Assembly (NCBI GenBank): GCA_903881475.1
Contig: CAIRTK010000003.1
Coordinates: 1-64,000, forward strand
Direction of reading: 5' to 3'
Source of the DNA: an uncultured Opitutia bacterium
GTDB taxonomy: Bacteria; Verrucomicrobiota; Verrucomicrobiia; Opitutales; Opitutaceae
Length of the DNA: 64,000 nt
The first letter of the stretch is position 1; each line of letters opens with the position of its first letter. Shown here piece by piece: positions 1 to 8,757 of this stretch. The notes under the pieces are model-generated. The model made no database searches. It was not told the origin of the DNA and was given only the letters and a program-made list of their open reading frames with translations. A program made the translations under genes and the position numbers.

Positions 1-997
1 CCAGGTCCTCGGCGTCGATCCGGATGACATTGATCCGGCAGTTGTTCGCGATGCCGGCGTGCGTGATGGATTCGTAGACGGATTTGTAGGCGTCCTGGAG
101 CTCGATGTACTTGCCGACGACGCCGATGGTCACCTCGTGCGCGGGATTGAGCAGGCGGTGGACGATCTGCTTCCAGATGTTTTTCCTCGGCGGCGGGTTC
201 TTGAGCCCAAGCAGATCAACCACGAGCTGGTCCATTTTTTCCTTCTGCAGCGCCAGCGGCAGCTCGTAGATGGAATTGGCGACGTCGGCGCACTCGATGA
301 CCGCCTTCACCGGGACGTTGCAGAACATCGAGATCTTCTCGCGCAGCCCCGCGTCGAGCGGGTGGTCCGTGCGGCAGACCAGGATGTCGGGCTGGATGCC
401 GATTTCGCGCAGCTTCGCGACCGACTGCTGGGTGGGCTTGGTCTTCAGCTCGCCCGCCGCGGCCACGTAGGGCACCAGCGTGACATGGATGAACAGCACG
501 TCGTCCGGCCCGACCTCGAGCGCGAACTGCCGCATCGCCTCCAGGAACGGCAGGCCCTCGATGTCGCCCGTCGTGCCGCCGATCTCAGTGATGAGGATGT
601 CCACGTCCTTCGCCGCCGAATAAATGCGCTCCTTGATCTCGTTCGTGACGTGCGGGATCACCTGCACCGTCTTGCCGAGGTAGTCGCCGCGTCGCTCCTT
701 CTGGATGACGCTCTCGTAGACCTGGCCCGAGCTGAGGCTGTTGAGCCGCGAGAGCTTGCCACTCGTGAACCTTTCGTAATGACCCAAGTCCAGGTCCGTC
801 TCCGCCCCGTCCTCCAGCACGTACACCTCGCCGTGCTGGAACGGGCTCATGGTGCCCGGATCGACGTTCAGGTAGGGATCGAATTTCTGGATGCGGACGG
901 TAAGGCCGCGCAGCTCGAGGAGCGCGCCGAGGGACGCCGCTGTCAGGCCCTTGCCCAGCGACGAAACCACCCCGCCCGTCACGAAAATGTATTTCAT
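1..997 (-). CDS. pyrG: CTP synthase, 3' end cut by window edge
   Basis: Makes CTP from UTP, ATP and glutamine in the cytoplasm. The ATG at 995-997 (minus) opens a reading frame that runs off the left edge after about 332 of the usual 535-550 residues. It begins [20 protein letters not shown], the highly conserved synthetase-domain start with its P-loop-like glycine motif, followed by [20 protein letters not shown] and the DLDLGHYER stretch. The far end reads [17 protein letters not shown], the opening of the glutamine amidotransferase domain, so the catalytic Cys/His/Glu triad lies outside the window. No Shine-Dalgarno sequence precedes the start. Family identity is certain from motifs; only the C-terminus is unseen. 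Confidence 0.97.
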   Translation of the reverse strand, partial: MKYIFVTGGVVSSLGKGLTAASLGALLELRGLTVRIQKFDPYLNVDPGTMSPFQHGEVYVLEDGAETDLDLGHYERFTSGKLSRLNSLSSGQVYESVIQKERRGDYLGKTVQVIPHVTNEIKERIYSAAKDVDILITEIGGTTGDIEGLPFLEAMRQFALEVGPDDVLFIHVTLVPYVAAAGELKTKPTQQSVAKLREIGIQPDILVCRTDHPLDAGLREKISMFCNVPVKAVIECADVANSIYELPLALQKEKMDQLVVDLLGLKNPPPRKNIWKQIVHRLLNPAHEVTIGVVGKYIELQDAYKSVYESITHAGIANNCRINVIRIDAEDL

Positions 998-1077
998 CGG
1001 GAATGGGTTAAGCGGGGCCCGCAACGCGTGACAAGAAAAAGCCTGTCCCGTCCCTGCTTATCTCGTGCATTCCGCCC

Positions 1078-1146
1078 GTAGCAGCCGACGTAAGGAGGCT
1101 GGGTCGACGTCGCACCTCCAACCAGCCTCCTTACGTCGGCTGCTAC
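1078..1146. repeat. Perfect 25-bp-arm palindromic repeat (family A)
   Basis: Arms 1078-1102 and 1122-1146 are exact reverse complements around a 19-base spacer. The arm begins GTAGCAGCCGACGTAAGG. Single-arm relatives lie at 3002-3026 (24/25), 47835-47859 (about 20/25) and 59216-59240 (about 21/25), so this is a dispersed REP-like family. The right arm supplies the TAG stop codon of the small membrane protein on the minus strand. Confidence 0.9.
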
Positions 1147-1355
1147 CGGCCTGAATGAACCAGCAGCCACACCGTCGTCGCCGCGCCACCCACGAGCACC
1201 AGCCCGATCAGCAGGTACAGGCCCCATTTCAGCAGCTTGGCCAGCACCCAGATCACCGCCGCCGCCACGATGGTCAGGCACGCCGCCACAAACCAGCGCG
1301 GATAGCCCGCGAGCGAGTCGAGCAACGGGTTGGGCGGCAGCACGGGCAACGACAT
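1143..1355 (-). CDS. Small two-helix membrane protein, unknown function
   Basis: A 70-residue protein starting MSLPVLPPNPLLDSLAGYPR. Two hydrophobic helices are visible, roughly residues 21-39 (WFVAACLTIVAAAVIWVLA) and 44-65 (WGLYLLIGLVLVGGAATTVWLL), separated by a short basic KLLK turn, so an inner-membrane hairpin is likely. No enzymatic motif is seen. It is transcribed toward pyrG and its stop codon falls inside the family A palindrome at 1078-1146, which could act as its transcript end. It may be a conserved lineage-specific protein; function is not assignable from sequence. Confidence 0.7.
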   Translation of the reverse strand: MSLPVLPPNPLLDSLAGYPRWFVAACLTIVAAAVIWVLAKLLKWGLYLLIGLVLVGGAATTVWLLVHSGR

Positions 1356-1439
1356 GACGCCTCAGGTTAAGCGCTCCCCGCGCCGCCGCTCCAAGCAAAA
1401 TGATTTGCCCCCTCCCGCGACCGTCCCCCCACTCGCGGC

Positions 1440-1823
1440 ATGCAATCGAAACCGCAGCTTCTCGCCTGGCTGACCTGCGACGGCGTCCACATCGATCCGG
1501 GCACCGGCAAGCACACCATTCTCGGGGCCTTTTCGAACATCAATGCCCGCCACTTCCCGGTGACGCACCCGTTCATGGTCTGGTTTCTCACGCTCACCGA
1601 CTGCGCTCCCGGCCCGCACCGGATGCGCCTGTCGATGGGCCTGGATCCGACCAAACTGCAGACCCTGATCGACCGCCCCTTCGAGTCCCAGAGCCCGCTC
1701 CACCGCATCAACCTCATCAACGAAATCCGCAACCTCACCTTCGCCGCCCCCGGCGACTACTCCATCCTCGTCGAGGTCGACGAGGAACCCCTGCTCGCCA
1801 CCAATCTGACGGTCAGTGGCTGA
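1440..1823 (+). CDS. Conserved hypothetical protein, DUF6941-like
   Basis: A 127-residue soluble protein with no signal peptide or membrane segment. It resembles small beta-rich proteins of the DUF6941 type, which share an N-terminal pattern of the kind LACDGV.ID..TGK..ILG.F and a later H-P-F-M strand; this assignment is from memory of the family pattern and is tentative. The start is an ATG preceded by a C-rich leader without Shine-Dalgarno. It precedes the PfkB kinase by 109 bases, in which a hairpin (1831-1861) and a low-complexity leader lie, so the two are probably transcribed separately. No biochemical role is known to me. Confidence 0.75.
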   Translation: MQSKPQLLAWLTCDGVHIDPGTGKHTILGAFSNINARHFPVTHPFMVWFLTLTDCAPGPHRMRLSMGLDPTKLQTLIDRPFESQSPLHRINLINEIRNLTFAAPGDYSILVEVDEEPLLATNLTVSG

Positions 1824-1830
1824 ACCAAGC

Positions 1831-1861
1831 TTGTCCTTCTGCGCGCAGCGAAGAATGACAA
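1831..1861. repeat. TTGTC(C/A)TTC hairpin repeat (family C)
   Basis: The sequence TTGTCCTTC followed after 13 bases by GAATGACAA forms a 9-bp stem with one mismatch just after the stop of the preceding gene. A second copy of the same design (TGTCATTC, 13-base loop, GAATGACA) lies at 52985-53013, also just after a stop codon. It looks like a dispersed hairpin repeat that may help end transcripts. Confidence 0.6.
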
Positions 1862-1932
1862 CCGGAAAACGAAACCCTGAAGCCTCTCCCTGATTTTTCC
1901 GGCTATCCGCCATCCGAATTCCGCCATCCGCA

Positions 1933-2949
1933 ATGACACCCTCCTCCTCCTTCGATCTCATCGGCGTCGGCGCCCCCATCATGGACATCGTGGCCAGCGT
2001 GCCGGACTCCTTCCTCGTCCATGCCGGCGGGGAAAAGGGCGGCATGGTCATGATCGACGCCGCCGAGATGGCGCGGCTCGTCGCCCTGCTGCCCGCCCCG
2101 CCCGCGTTCACGCCCGGCGGCTCCGCCGCCAACACCACCTTCAACGCCGCCCGCCTCGGCCTGCGCACCTCCTTTGTCGGCAAGCTCGGCAGCGACGACA
2201 CCGCCGCCGCCTACCGGGCCCGGTTCGCCAGCGCCGGCGTCGACACCGGGCGCTACAAGCTCAGCCACCTGCCCAACGCCCGTTCGCTCATCCTCACCAC
2301 CCCCGACGCCCAGCGCACGATGCGCACCGACCTCGGCGCCGTGTTCACCCTTTCGCCCGCGGAAATCTCGCCCGCGGATTTTGGCGGCGCGCGCCACGCC
2401 CACATCGAGGGCTACGTCGTGTTCAACCAGGCCCTGGCCGATGCGATTTTCACTTCCGCCCGCGCCGCCGGTTGCACCCTCAGCCTCGATCTCGCCTCGT
2501 TCGAGGTGGTCCGGGCCACCCGCGGCTGGCTGCTCGCCCAGCTCGCCGCCGGCCTCGAGGTCGTGGTCGCCAACGAGGACGAGATCCGCGCCCTCTTTCC
2601 CGACCTGCCCGCCACCGGACCCGATGACTACGCCGCGCATGCCCGCCGGCTCGCCGGCTACGGTGGCACTGCCGCGGTAAAACTCGGCAAGGATGGCGCC
2701 TGGCTTGCCCGCGGCGCGGAATTGCACCGCATTGCGCCCGTACTCGTTCCCGACGCCATCGACACCAATGGCGCCGGCGATGCCTGGGCGGCCGGATTCC
2801 TCGCTGCCTGGCTGCGGGGCAAACCCCTGCCGGTCTGCGGCAGCGCCGCTTCCCTCCTCGGCGCCGAGACCGTCCGCCACCTCGGCCCAATCATCCCCGA
2901 CGCCCACTGGCCCGCGACCGCGCAGCGCGTCCACCAGGTGCTGGCCTGA
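1933..2949 (+). CDS. PfkB-family carbohydrate/nucleoside kinase (adenosine kinase-like)
   Basis: Predicted ATP-dependent sugar or nucleoside kinase of the ribokinase/PfkB fold, 338 residues. The N-terminal PfkB signature is seen as GGSAANTTFNAARLG (about residues 57-71) and the C-terminal signature as DTNGAGDAWAAGFLAAW (about 274-290), whose Asp in GAGD is the family catalytic base. Full length and no lesions. The pattern (early GVGAPIMDI, KGGMVM, GGSAANT) is close to bacterial proteins annotated as adenosine kinases, but substrate cannot be fixed from sequence; ribokinase or fructokinase activity is possible. The start lies directly behind a quasi-repeat leader (gctatccgccatccg). Confidence 0.9.
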   Translation: MTPSSSFDLIGVGAPIMDIVASVPDSFLVHAGGEKGGMVMIDAAEMARLVALLPAPPAFTPGGSAANTTFNAARLGLRTSFVGKLGSDDTAAAYRARFASAGVDTGRYKLSHLPNARSLILTTPDAQRTMRTDLGAVFTLSPAEISPADFGGARHAHIEGYVVFNQALADAIFTSARAAGCTLSLDLASFEVVRATRGWLLAQLAAGLEVVVANEDEIRALFPDLPATGPDDYAAHARRLAGYGGTAAVKLGKDGAWLARGAELHRIAPVLVPDAIDTNGAGDAWAAGFLAAWLRGKPLPVCGSAASLLGAETVRHLGPIIPDAHWPATAQRVHQVLA

Positions 2950-3001
2950 CCGTTGCGGAGTAAGCCGTCAAAACTCACGCTGTTTAACATGGCCTGCGCG
3001 A

Positions 3002-3026
3002 CCAGCCTCCTCACGTCGGCTGCTAC
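3002..3026. repeat. Single arm of palindromic repeat family A
   Basis: Twenty-five bases matching the right arm of the 1078-1146 palindrome at 24 of 25 positions. No partner arm is visible nearby, so this is a solo copy. It lies between the PfkB kinase and the ABC transporter genes. Confidence 0.75.
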
Positions 3027-3142
3027 GGGGTTGAGCGGTTCCCCTTTTCGGTATCCGCTATCCGAAATCCGAAATGCCTACGGTTTCCGGTAACCTTTCG
3101 TCCCAAGTCCGGTTAATTCCCATCCAGCCCATTCCTGAAGCC

Positions 3143-4060
3143 ATGCTTTCCCTTCGCTCGGTCACCAAGCGCTACGGCGCACTCACCGCGCTGGACGGGG
3201 TGTCGCTCGACATCACGCGCGGGGAATTCTTCGGCCTGCTCGGCCCGAACGGCGCCGGCAAGTCCACCCTCATGTCGCTCGCCGCCGGGCTGCGTTCGCC
3301 CGACGCCGGGGCGCTCACGCTTGACGGCGTGGTGGTCACCCCCGCCGACCCCGCCACCCGCACCGCGCTCGGCCTGGTCCCGCAGTCCATCGCGCTTTTC
3401 CAGGACCTCAGCGCCGAGCAGAATCTCCACACGTTCGGCCGGCTCTACGGCCTCCGCGGAACGGAGCTGCGCGGGCGGATCGACGAGGCCCTCGCGGCGG
3501 TCGGCCTCGCCGACCGCCGCCACGACCCGGTGAAGAATTATTCCGGCGGCATGCAGCGCCGGCTCAACCTCATCGCGGCGCTGCTGCACCGGCCCAAACT
3601 CCTGCTCTGCGACGAACCCACGGTCGGCGTCGACCCTCAGTCGCGCAACGCCATCTTCGACTTCCTCGAGCAGCGCAACCGCGAGGGCCTTACCATCATC
3701 TACTCCACGCACTACATGGAGGAGGCCACCCGCCTCTGCTCGCGCATCGGCATCATCGACCACGGAAAAATCCATGCGCTGGGCACGCTCGACGAACTGC
3801 TCACGCAGCTGCCCTTTGAGGAGGAGATCGTCTTCCCCGCCACGCCCGCGACCGCGCCGCTCGCGGCCGAGCTCGGCGCCCATGGCACGCTCACCACGCG
3901 CGAGGGCCGGCACCACTTCCAGGCCGCCGCCGGCTTCAAGCTCTCCGCCTTCTACGCCCGCACCGAGGCGCACGGCCTTTCGCCCCGGCTCTTCACCGCC
4001 GGCCGCCCGACGCTCGAGGCGGTGTTCCTCCACCTCACCGGCCGCAACCTCCGGGAATGA
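3143..4060 (+). CDS. ABC transporter ATP-binding protein (ABC-2 type exporter)
   Basis: Cytoplasmic ATPase of a DrrA/YhaQ-like exporter, pairing with the permease downstream. Walker A GPNGAGKST is at about residues 37-45, the Q-loop in VPQSIALFQDLSAEQN, the signature YSGGMQRRLNL, Walker B LLLCDEPTVGVDPQS and the switch His in STHYMEE. A C-terminal extension of about 80 residues after the ATPase core is typical of exporter ATPases. An in-frame ATG at 3074 exists, but homology starts at MLSLRSVTKRYG, so 3143 is preferred; the stretch before it is a quasi-repeat leader. Substrate unknown. Confidence 0.93.
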   Translation: MLSLRSVTKRYGALTALDGVSLDITRGEFFGLLGPNGAGKSTLMSLAAGLRSPDAGALTLDGVVVTPADPATRTALGLVPQSIALFQDLSAEQNLHTFGRLYGLRGTELRGRIDEALAAVGLADRRHDPVKNYSGGMQRRLNLIAALLHRPKLLLCDEPTVGVDPQSRNAIFDFLEQRNREGLTIIYSTHYMEEATRLCSRIGIIDHGKIHALGTLDELLTQLPFEEEIVFPATPATAPLAAELGAHGTLTTREGRHHFQAAAGFKLSAFYARTEAHGLSPRLFTAGRPTLEAVFLHLTGRNLRE

Positions 4061-4077
4061 ATCCCAATCCGATTTTG

Positions 4078-4165
4078 AATCTGGAACTCTGGAACTCAGG
4101 GACTGCCGCCGTAAATTTCCCGACAACCGGAGTTTCCTTCCAGAGTTCCTGAGTTCCAGATTCCT
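4078..4165. repeat. Intergenic inverted repeat with quasi-tandem arms
   Basis: Left arm 4078-4099 (AATCTGGAACTCTGGAACTC...) and right arm about 4142-4163 (...GAGTTCCAGATT) are complementary at about 20 of 22 bases. Each arm is itself built of a repeated (T)GGAACTC unit. The right, pyrimidine-rich arm abuts the permease start codon. It is one of several such structures in the window with the same architecture but different sequence. Confidence 0.75.
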
Positions 4166-4171
4166 CCTAAC

Positions 4172-5593
4172 ATGGCCGTCATCCTCACCCTCGTCCGCAA
4201 GGACATCGCGAATTTCCGCCGGAACCGCGCCGCCGTGGTCGTCACCTTTCTGGTGCCGATCGTGCTGATCTATATCTTCGGGTGGGTCTTCGGGCTGAAT
4301 CAGAAGGATAACGGCCCGACCGGCATCCGCCTCGCCGTCGTCAACGCCAGCCCCAATCCCGGCGCGCAGAAACTGGTCGATGCGCTGAAAGCCGACCCCG
4401 CCTTCCGCGTCGTCACCACTTTCGTCAATCCCGACCAGACCACCCGGCCGCTCACCGAGGAAGACCTCCGCCCGATGATTCGCGAGGGTGACTTCCGCTT
4501 CGCGGTCGTCATCCCCGCCGACGTGGTCCGCACGGACCGCATCGGCCTGCACCTCAAGATTCTCTCCGATCCGCGCAACGAGATCGAGGCCCAGACGGTC
4601 AACGGCCTCCTGCAGCGAACGCTGTTTTCCAACGTCCCCGAGTTGCTGGGCCAGTCCCTGCAGGCCCGCGCCAAGGAATTCCTCGGCGACAGCCGGTTCC
4701 GGCAGTTCAACCGCGGCCTTGCCGATACGGTCGCCTCGGCCTTCGGCGGCGACCCGGCAAAAATCCAACGCCAGATCGAGTCCGGCGACTTCGGCCTGAG
4801 CCGAATCTCCCATCCGGCCAGCCCCGCCGATCCGTCCCTGCGCCGGATCGACAACGCGGCGCCGGCGCCGGCCGCCGCTCCCGCCCCGGGCGCGCCCGCC
4901 GCCAAACCCGCGCCGTCCAGCGCCCAGGATTTTTTCTCCCGCCTCATCAAAATCGACCAGGAACAGGTCGTCGGCAAGGATGTGAAGAGCCCCGCCGCCA
5001 CGCGCCTGGTGGGCGGCTGGGCCATCATGTTCCTGCTGTTTGCCGTGAGCAACGGCGCCGCCGCGTTCTTCGACGAGGCCAACACCGGCGTCTTCCAGCG
5101 CATCCTGTCGGCCCCGGTCACCCGGGCCCAGCTGCTGTGGAGCCGTTTCCTCTACGGCGTCTGGCTCGGCCTCATCCAGCTCCTCATCATGTTCCTGGCC
5201 GGGCACCTGATGTATGGCATCGATGTCTTCGGCCACCTGGGAAATCTCCTCGCCGTGAGCGTGGCCGCGGCCGCGGCCTGTTCCTCCTTCGGCATGCTGA
5301 TCGCCGCGCTCGCACCCAATGCGGCGGCGGCCAGCGGGCTGTCGACCCTGCTCGTCATGGTGATGAGCGCCACTGGCGGCGCGTGGTTCCCGATGAGCTT
5401 CATGCCGGAATTCATGCAGCGGATCGGGAAGTTCACCCTGGTTTACTGGTCGATGGAGGGATTCCTTCAGGTTCTGTGGGCCGGGCGCACCTTCGTCGAA
5501 CTCCTCCCCATCCTCGGGATTCTCGCCGGCATCACCCTGGTGGTGATGACCGTCGCCATCTGGCGGCTGAACAAGAAGGCGATCTTCGCCTGA
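4172..5593 (+). CDS. ABC-2 type transporter permease
   Basis: Inner-membrane partner of the preceding ATPase, 473 residues. One N-terminal helix (about residues 20-42, AAVVVTFLVPIVLIYIFGWV) is followed by a large extracytoplasmic domain of about 240 residues, then about five helices in the C-terminal half, ending with GILAGITLVVMTVAIW; this is the ABC2_membrane_3/YhiI-like topology. A linker at about 229-250 is rich in Ala and Pro (APAPAAAPAPGAPAAKPAP). It lies 111 bases behind the ATPase gene with a structured inverted repeat between them, so expression may be uncoupled in part. Likely exports a lipid, drug or polysaccharide; substrate unknown. Confidence 0.9.
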   Translation: MAVILTLVRKDIANFRRNRAAVVVTFLVPIVLIYIFGWVFGLNQKDNGPTGIRLAVVNASPNPGAQKLVDALKADPAFRVVTTFVNPDQTTRPLTEEDLRPMIREGDFRFAVVIPADVVRTDRIGLHLKILSDPRNEIEAQTVNGLLQRTLFSNVPELLGQSLQARAKEFLGDSRFRQFNRGLADTVASAFGGDPAKIQRQIESGDFGLSRISHPASPADPSLRRIDNAAPAPAAAPAPGAPAAKPAPSSAQDFFSRLIKIDQEQVVGKDVKSPAATRLVGGWAIMFLLFAVSNGAAAFFDEANTGVFQRILSAPVTRAQLLWSRFLYGVWLGLIQLLIMFLAGHLMYGIDVFGHLGNLLAVSVAAAAACSSFGMLIAALAPNAAAASGLSTLLVMVMSATGGAWFPMSFMPEFMQRIGKFTLVYWSMEGFLQVLWAGRTFVELLPILGILAGITLVVMTVAIWRLNKKAIFA

Positions 5594-5772
5594 GCCGCGC
5601 TTCGCGCGACGGGAGGAAGGAGACGGGAGGAAGGAGAAGGGAGGATGGAGCAAGGAAGGCCGACGGTTTTGCTCGTCCGCCCGGTGGGCGAAGCATGGGA
5701 GCCCCTTCGTTTTGCTCCGGGCGGCAACCCGCACTTGCCCCCGATCACTTACCCCATACCTCTAGTTGCCGC
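5594..5772. other. Intergenic region with purine-rich quasi-repeats, no gene seen
   Basis: About 180 bases between the permease and proA. It contains GGGAGGAAGGAG-type units repeated three to four times and a C-rich segment running up to the proA start. No convincing promoter or ORF was found. Confidence 0.5.
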
Positions 5773-7047
5773 ATGCCCTCCGATCTCGCCCAGCTCGTCA
5801 CCTCCCTCGCGCAGCGCGCCCGCGCCGCGTCGTTTGTCGTGGCGACGGCGCCGACCGCGCTGAAGAACGCCGCGCTCGCCCGGCTGGCCGCACTGATCGA
5901 CGCCGCGCATCCCGCCCTCCTCGCCGCCAATACCCAGGACCTCGACTCGGCCGAGGCGGCCGCGCTTGCTCCCGCCGCCCGGGACCGGCTCACGCTGACG
6001 CCCGCGAGGCTTCAGCATCTCGCCGAGTCGGTCCGCGCGGTAGCCGCACTGCCCGACCCGGTCGGTGACGTGCTCGAGGATTTCACCCGCCCGAACGGCC
6101 TGCACCTCCGCAAGGTCCGCGTGCCGATCGGCGTCATCGGCATCATTTACGAGGCGCGGCCCAACGTCACCATCGACTGCGCCGTGCTCTGCCTGAAAAG
6201 CGGCAACGCCTGCATCCTCCGGGGCGGCAAGGAATGCTTCCAGACCAACACCGTGCTCGCCGCCCTGATCGCGCAGGCGCTCGCCGAGACCGGCCTGCCC
6301 GCCGATGCCGTGCAACTCGTCCCGACCACCGACCGCGCCGCCCTGCTCACCCTGCTCAGGCTCGACACGCTGATCCACTGCCTCATCCCGCGCGGCGGCG
6401 AGAGCCTCATCCGCTTCGTCGCGGAGCACTCCACCATCCCTGTCATCAAGCACTACCAAGGCGTGTGCTTTGTTTACATCGACGCCGCGGCCGACCTCGC
6501 GATGGCGGAGAAAATCACCGTCAACGCCAAGGCGTCCCGCCCCAGCGCCTGCAATGCCGCCGAGCAGCTGCTGGTGCACCGCCAGGTCGCGGACTCATTC
6601 CTCCCCGCCGTCGCCCGCACCCTCCTCGCGAACAAGGTCGAGCTGCGCTGCGACGCCGCCAGCGCGGCCATTCTCGACCGCGAAAAAATCCCGCATGCCG
6701 CCGCGACCGCCGCCGACTTCACCACCGAGTTTCTCGACTACGTCATCGCCCTCCGCGTCGTCGATTCGCTCGAGGCCGCCATCGCGACCATCAACCGCGA
6801 CGGCTCCAACCACAGCGATGCCATCGTGACGGCCGATGCGTCCGCCGCGCGCCTCTTCCTCTCCCGGGTCGACAGCGCCACCGTCTACTGGAACGCGAGC
6901 ACCCGCTTCACCGACGGCTTCGAGTTCGGCTACGGCGCCGAGATCGGCATCAGCACCGACCGCCTGCACGCCCGCGGCCCGATGGGCCTGCGCGAGCTCT
7001 GCACCCACAAGTTCATCATCGAGGGAACTGGCCAGGTCCGCGACTGA
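5773..7047 (+). CDS. proA: Glutamate-5-semialdehyde dehydrogenase (gamma-glutamyl phosphate reductase)
   Basis: Second enzyme of proline synthesis: NADPH-dependent reduction of gamma-glutamyl phosphate to glutamate semialdehyde in the cytoplasm. The 424-residue length matches the family. Visible motifs are VPIGVIGIIYEARPNVT, CILRGGKE, the catalytic cysteine in RPSACNAAEQ (Cys260) and the near-terminal GRCH-equivalent HARGPMGLRELCTHKF. The frame stays open upstream to 5137, overlapping the permease gene, but ProA homology begins at MPSDLAQLV, which sets the start. No proB lies nearby, so the pathway genes are split. Confidence 0.96.
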   Translation: MPSDLAQLVTSLAQRARAASFVVATAPTALKNAALARLAALIDAAHPALLAANTQDLDSAEAAALAPAARDRLTLTPARLQHLAESVRAVAALPDPVGDVLEDFTRPNGLHLRKVRVPIGVIGIIYEARPNVTIDCAVLCLKSGNACILRGGKECFQTNTVLAALIAQALAETGLPADAVQLVPTTDRAALLTLLRLDTLIHCLIPRGGESLIRFVAEHSTIPVIKHYQGVCFVYIDAAADLAMAEKITVNAKASRPSACNAAEQLLVHRQVADSFLPAVARTLLANKVELRCDAASAAILDREKIPHAAATAADFTTEFLDYVIALRVVDSLEAAIATINRDGSNHSDAIVTADASAARLFLSRVDSATVYWNASTRFTDGFEFGYGAEIGISTDRLHARGPMGLRELCTHKFIIEGTGQVRD

Positions 7048-7058
7048 CCCATTCCGCC

Positions 7059-7217
7059 ATGCCTGCACGCCTCCCGCGGTTCGCGTTCCTCGCCATCGTC
7101 ACTCTGCTCACGCTTTCCGGCCTCACCGGCTGCACCACGCTCCATGGCTGGGCGCAGCTGGGCTCCGACCGTCCGTCCACGGCCGGGGCCAGCGTGAGCC
7201 TGCCGCTCGGCAAATAG
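7059..7217 (+). CDS. Small putative lipoprotein (52 aa)
   Basis: Starts MPARLPRFAFLAIVTLLTLSG, a short basic N-terminus and hydrophobic core followed by the lipobox LTGC, with Cys25 as the predicted lipidated residue. The mature part is only 28 residues (CTTLHGWAQLGSD...). It begins 11 bases after proA and ends 7 bases before the next gene, so it is probably co-transcribed with them. It is too short for most gene callers; lipobox, tight spacing and CCGCC-ATG context argue that it is real. Function unknown. Confidence 0.6.
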   Translation: MPARLPRFAFLAIVTLLTLSGLTGCTTLHGWAQLGSDRPSTAGASVSLPLGK

Positions 7218-7224
7218 CGCCCCG

Positions 7225-8757
7225 ATGCCGGCCCCGCCCGAACGCCGCTTTTTTCCCCAGGCGTGGCGGCTGGCCCTGCTGGCGGGCGGCATCATTTTTT
7301 CCGGGCGGAGCGCCCTCGTGTTTTACGCCGGCTCACCCGTGCCTTTTCACGACCAGTGGATCGCGGAGGCGACCCATCTGGTGGTGCAGGATGCGCAGCA
7401 CGTACTGACCTGGCACAATTTCGTCATCCCGCACGGGGACCATCTCATCGTGGTGACCCGCCTGATCGCCTACACCCTGTACCGGCTCACCGGTCGCTGG
7501 GACATGCTGGCGGAAATGCTCGTCAACAACGCCCTGATCTCGGTCGCATTCGGTTTTCTGCTCTACCATGCGCTGCGCCGTTGCCCCTCCATCGGTGTGG
7601 CCCTGGGCGGGCTGGTCGCTGCGGCTTGGCTGGCATCGCCCCTGTTTTATGCGAGCTGCCTCTGGGGTTTCCAGTCGTGCGTCGAACTGCTCGTGCTCAC
7701 TGCGGTCCTCCAGGTCATAGGAACGTGCCGGCTGGAGGCCTTCGACCGTTGGTGGTGGCTTGCCAGCGGTGCAGCCCTCGTTGGCGTGCTGTCGTTCGGC
7801 AGCGGCCTGCTCGCCCCGCTGACCGCCCTCCTGATCTGTGCGTACCGGGCCCGGCATTCGACCGTGGCGCGCCCGGCCCTGATCGGCGCCGTGGCGGTCA
7901 ATCTTGCGGCCCTCGCCGCGGGGACCTTGATCATCCTGCGCAGTCCCACGCTGGGGGCCGGCGGAGTGGAGCCGGGCAACCTGCTGCACACTGCGTTGCA
8001 CGCCTTCTCCTGGCCCGCCATGCAGCCCGACCTTTTCGGCTGGATGCTCTGGCTGCCCGCGCTCGCGGCCACCGTCTTCGTCGTCCGCGGCCGCGCCGTC
8101 GTCGGGCTGGCCGGCTATGCCCTCGCCGTCTGGACCACCCTCCAGATCGCAAGCATCGCCTATGCGCGCAGCCTCCCGGCGCCGGCCCTCGCCCCGCGCT
8201 ACTACGATATCTTTGCCGTCGGCGTGATCGCGAACGCCCTGCTCTGCCACGGCCTCGTCACGTCCGTGAAAACGCGGCCGGGACTTCGCCTTCCGCTGAT
8301 TTCGCTGGCGGTTCTGTGGTGCGGGTGGGTCGGACTCAAGGGCGGGGAGTTCGTTCGCAGCCACACGATCCACGATGTGCCGACCATGCGCGGCTACGCC
8401 ATGGGCCAGATCGGGGTGGTCGGCCGCTACTATTCCGGCGAGGGGCCGGCGGCCTTCGCTTCCGCCCGGTTTCCCGTGCTACCCTATCCCGAGCCGGACT
8501 ACCTGGACCACCTGCTCGCCAACCCGGCGATCAAGGCAGCCCTGCCCGTGGAAGTCACCCAGCCCGGGCCCTCCGGCCCGAAAGCCGACCTGCTCAAATA
8601 CTACTGGCCCGACCAGGGGTGGGTGCGCACGAAATGGATGCGGCTGAGCCTGGCGGTGTTTTTCGCGACGGTGGCCGGCTATTTGATCGCCGCGATCTGG
8701 CGCCCGCGAAGCCGGCCGGGATTCGACCCCGATCAGCCGACCCACGAGACGGCCTGA
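7225..8757 (+). CDS. Polytopic membrane protein, GT-C glycosyltransferase-like
   Basis: A 510-residue protein with about ten to eleven hydrophobic segments spread from residue 13 to the C-terminus. After the first helix comes PFHDQWIAEATHL, an acidic periplasmic loop reminiscent of the catalytic Asp loop of GT-C (PMT/ArnT/GT39) transferases, and a later WPDQGWVRTKW near the last helix. It could use a polyprenyl-linked sugar donor in the inner membrane, but the family match is by topology and the Asp loop only. The 3' end overlaps the convergent phhB gene by 25 bases. A similar-style protein is encoded at 29965-31827. Confidence 0.6.
   Translation: MPAPPERRFFPQAWRLALLAGGIIFSGRSALVFYAGSPVPFHDQWIAEATHLVVQDAQHVLTWHNFVIPHGDHLIVVTRLIAYTLYRLTGRWDMLAEMLVNNALISVAFGFLLYHALRRCPSIGVALGGLVAAAWLASPLFYASCLWGFQSCVELLVLTAVLQVIGTCRLEAFDRWWWLASGAALVGVLSFGSGLLAPLTALLICAYRARHSTVARPALIGAVAVNLAALAAGTLIILRSPTLGAGGVEPGNLLHTALHAFSWPAMQPDLFGWMLWLPALAATVFVVRGRAVVGLAGYALAVWTTLQIASIAYARSLPAPALAPRYYDIFAVGVIANALLCHGLVTSVKTRPGLRLPLISLAVLWCGWVGLKGGEFVRSHTIHDVPTMRGYAMGQIGVVGRYYSGEGPAAFASARFPVLPYPEPDYLDHLLANPAIKAALPVEVTQPGPSGPKADLLKYYWPDQGWVRTKWMRLSLAVFFATVAGYLIAAIWRPRSRPGFDPDQPTHETA

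Noticed and set aside
3113-5734. Antisense open frame of 873 codons opposite the ABC transporter genes
   Set aside because: Arg/Gly/Glu-rich shadow frame typical of high-GC DNA; the plus strand carries clear ABC motifs.
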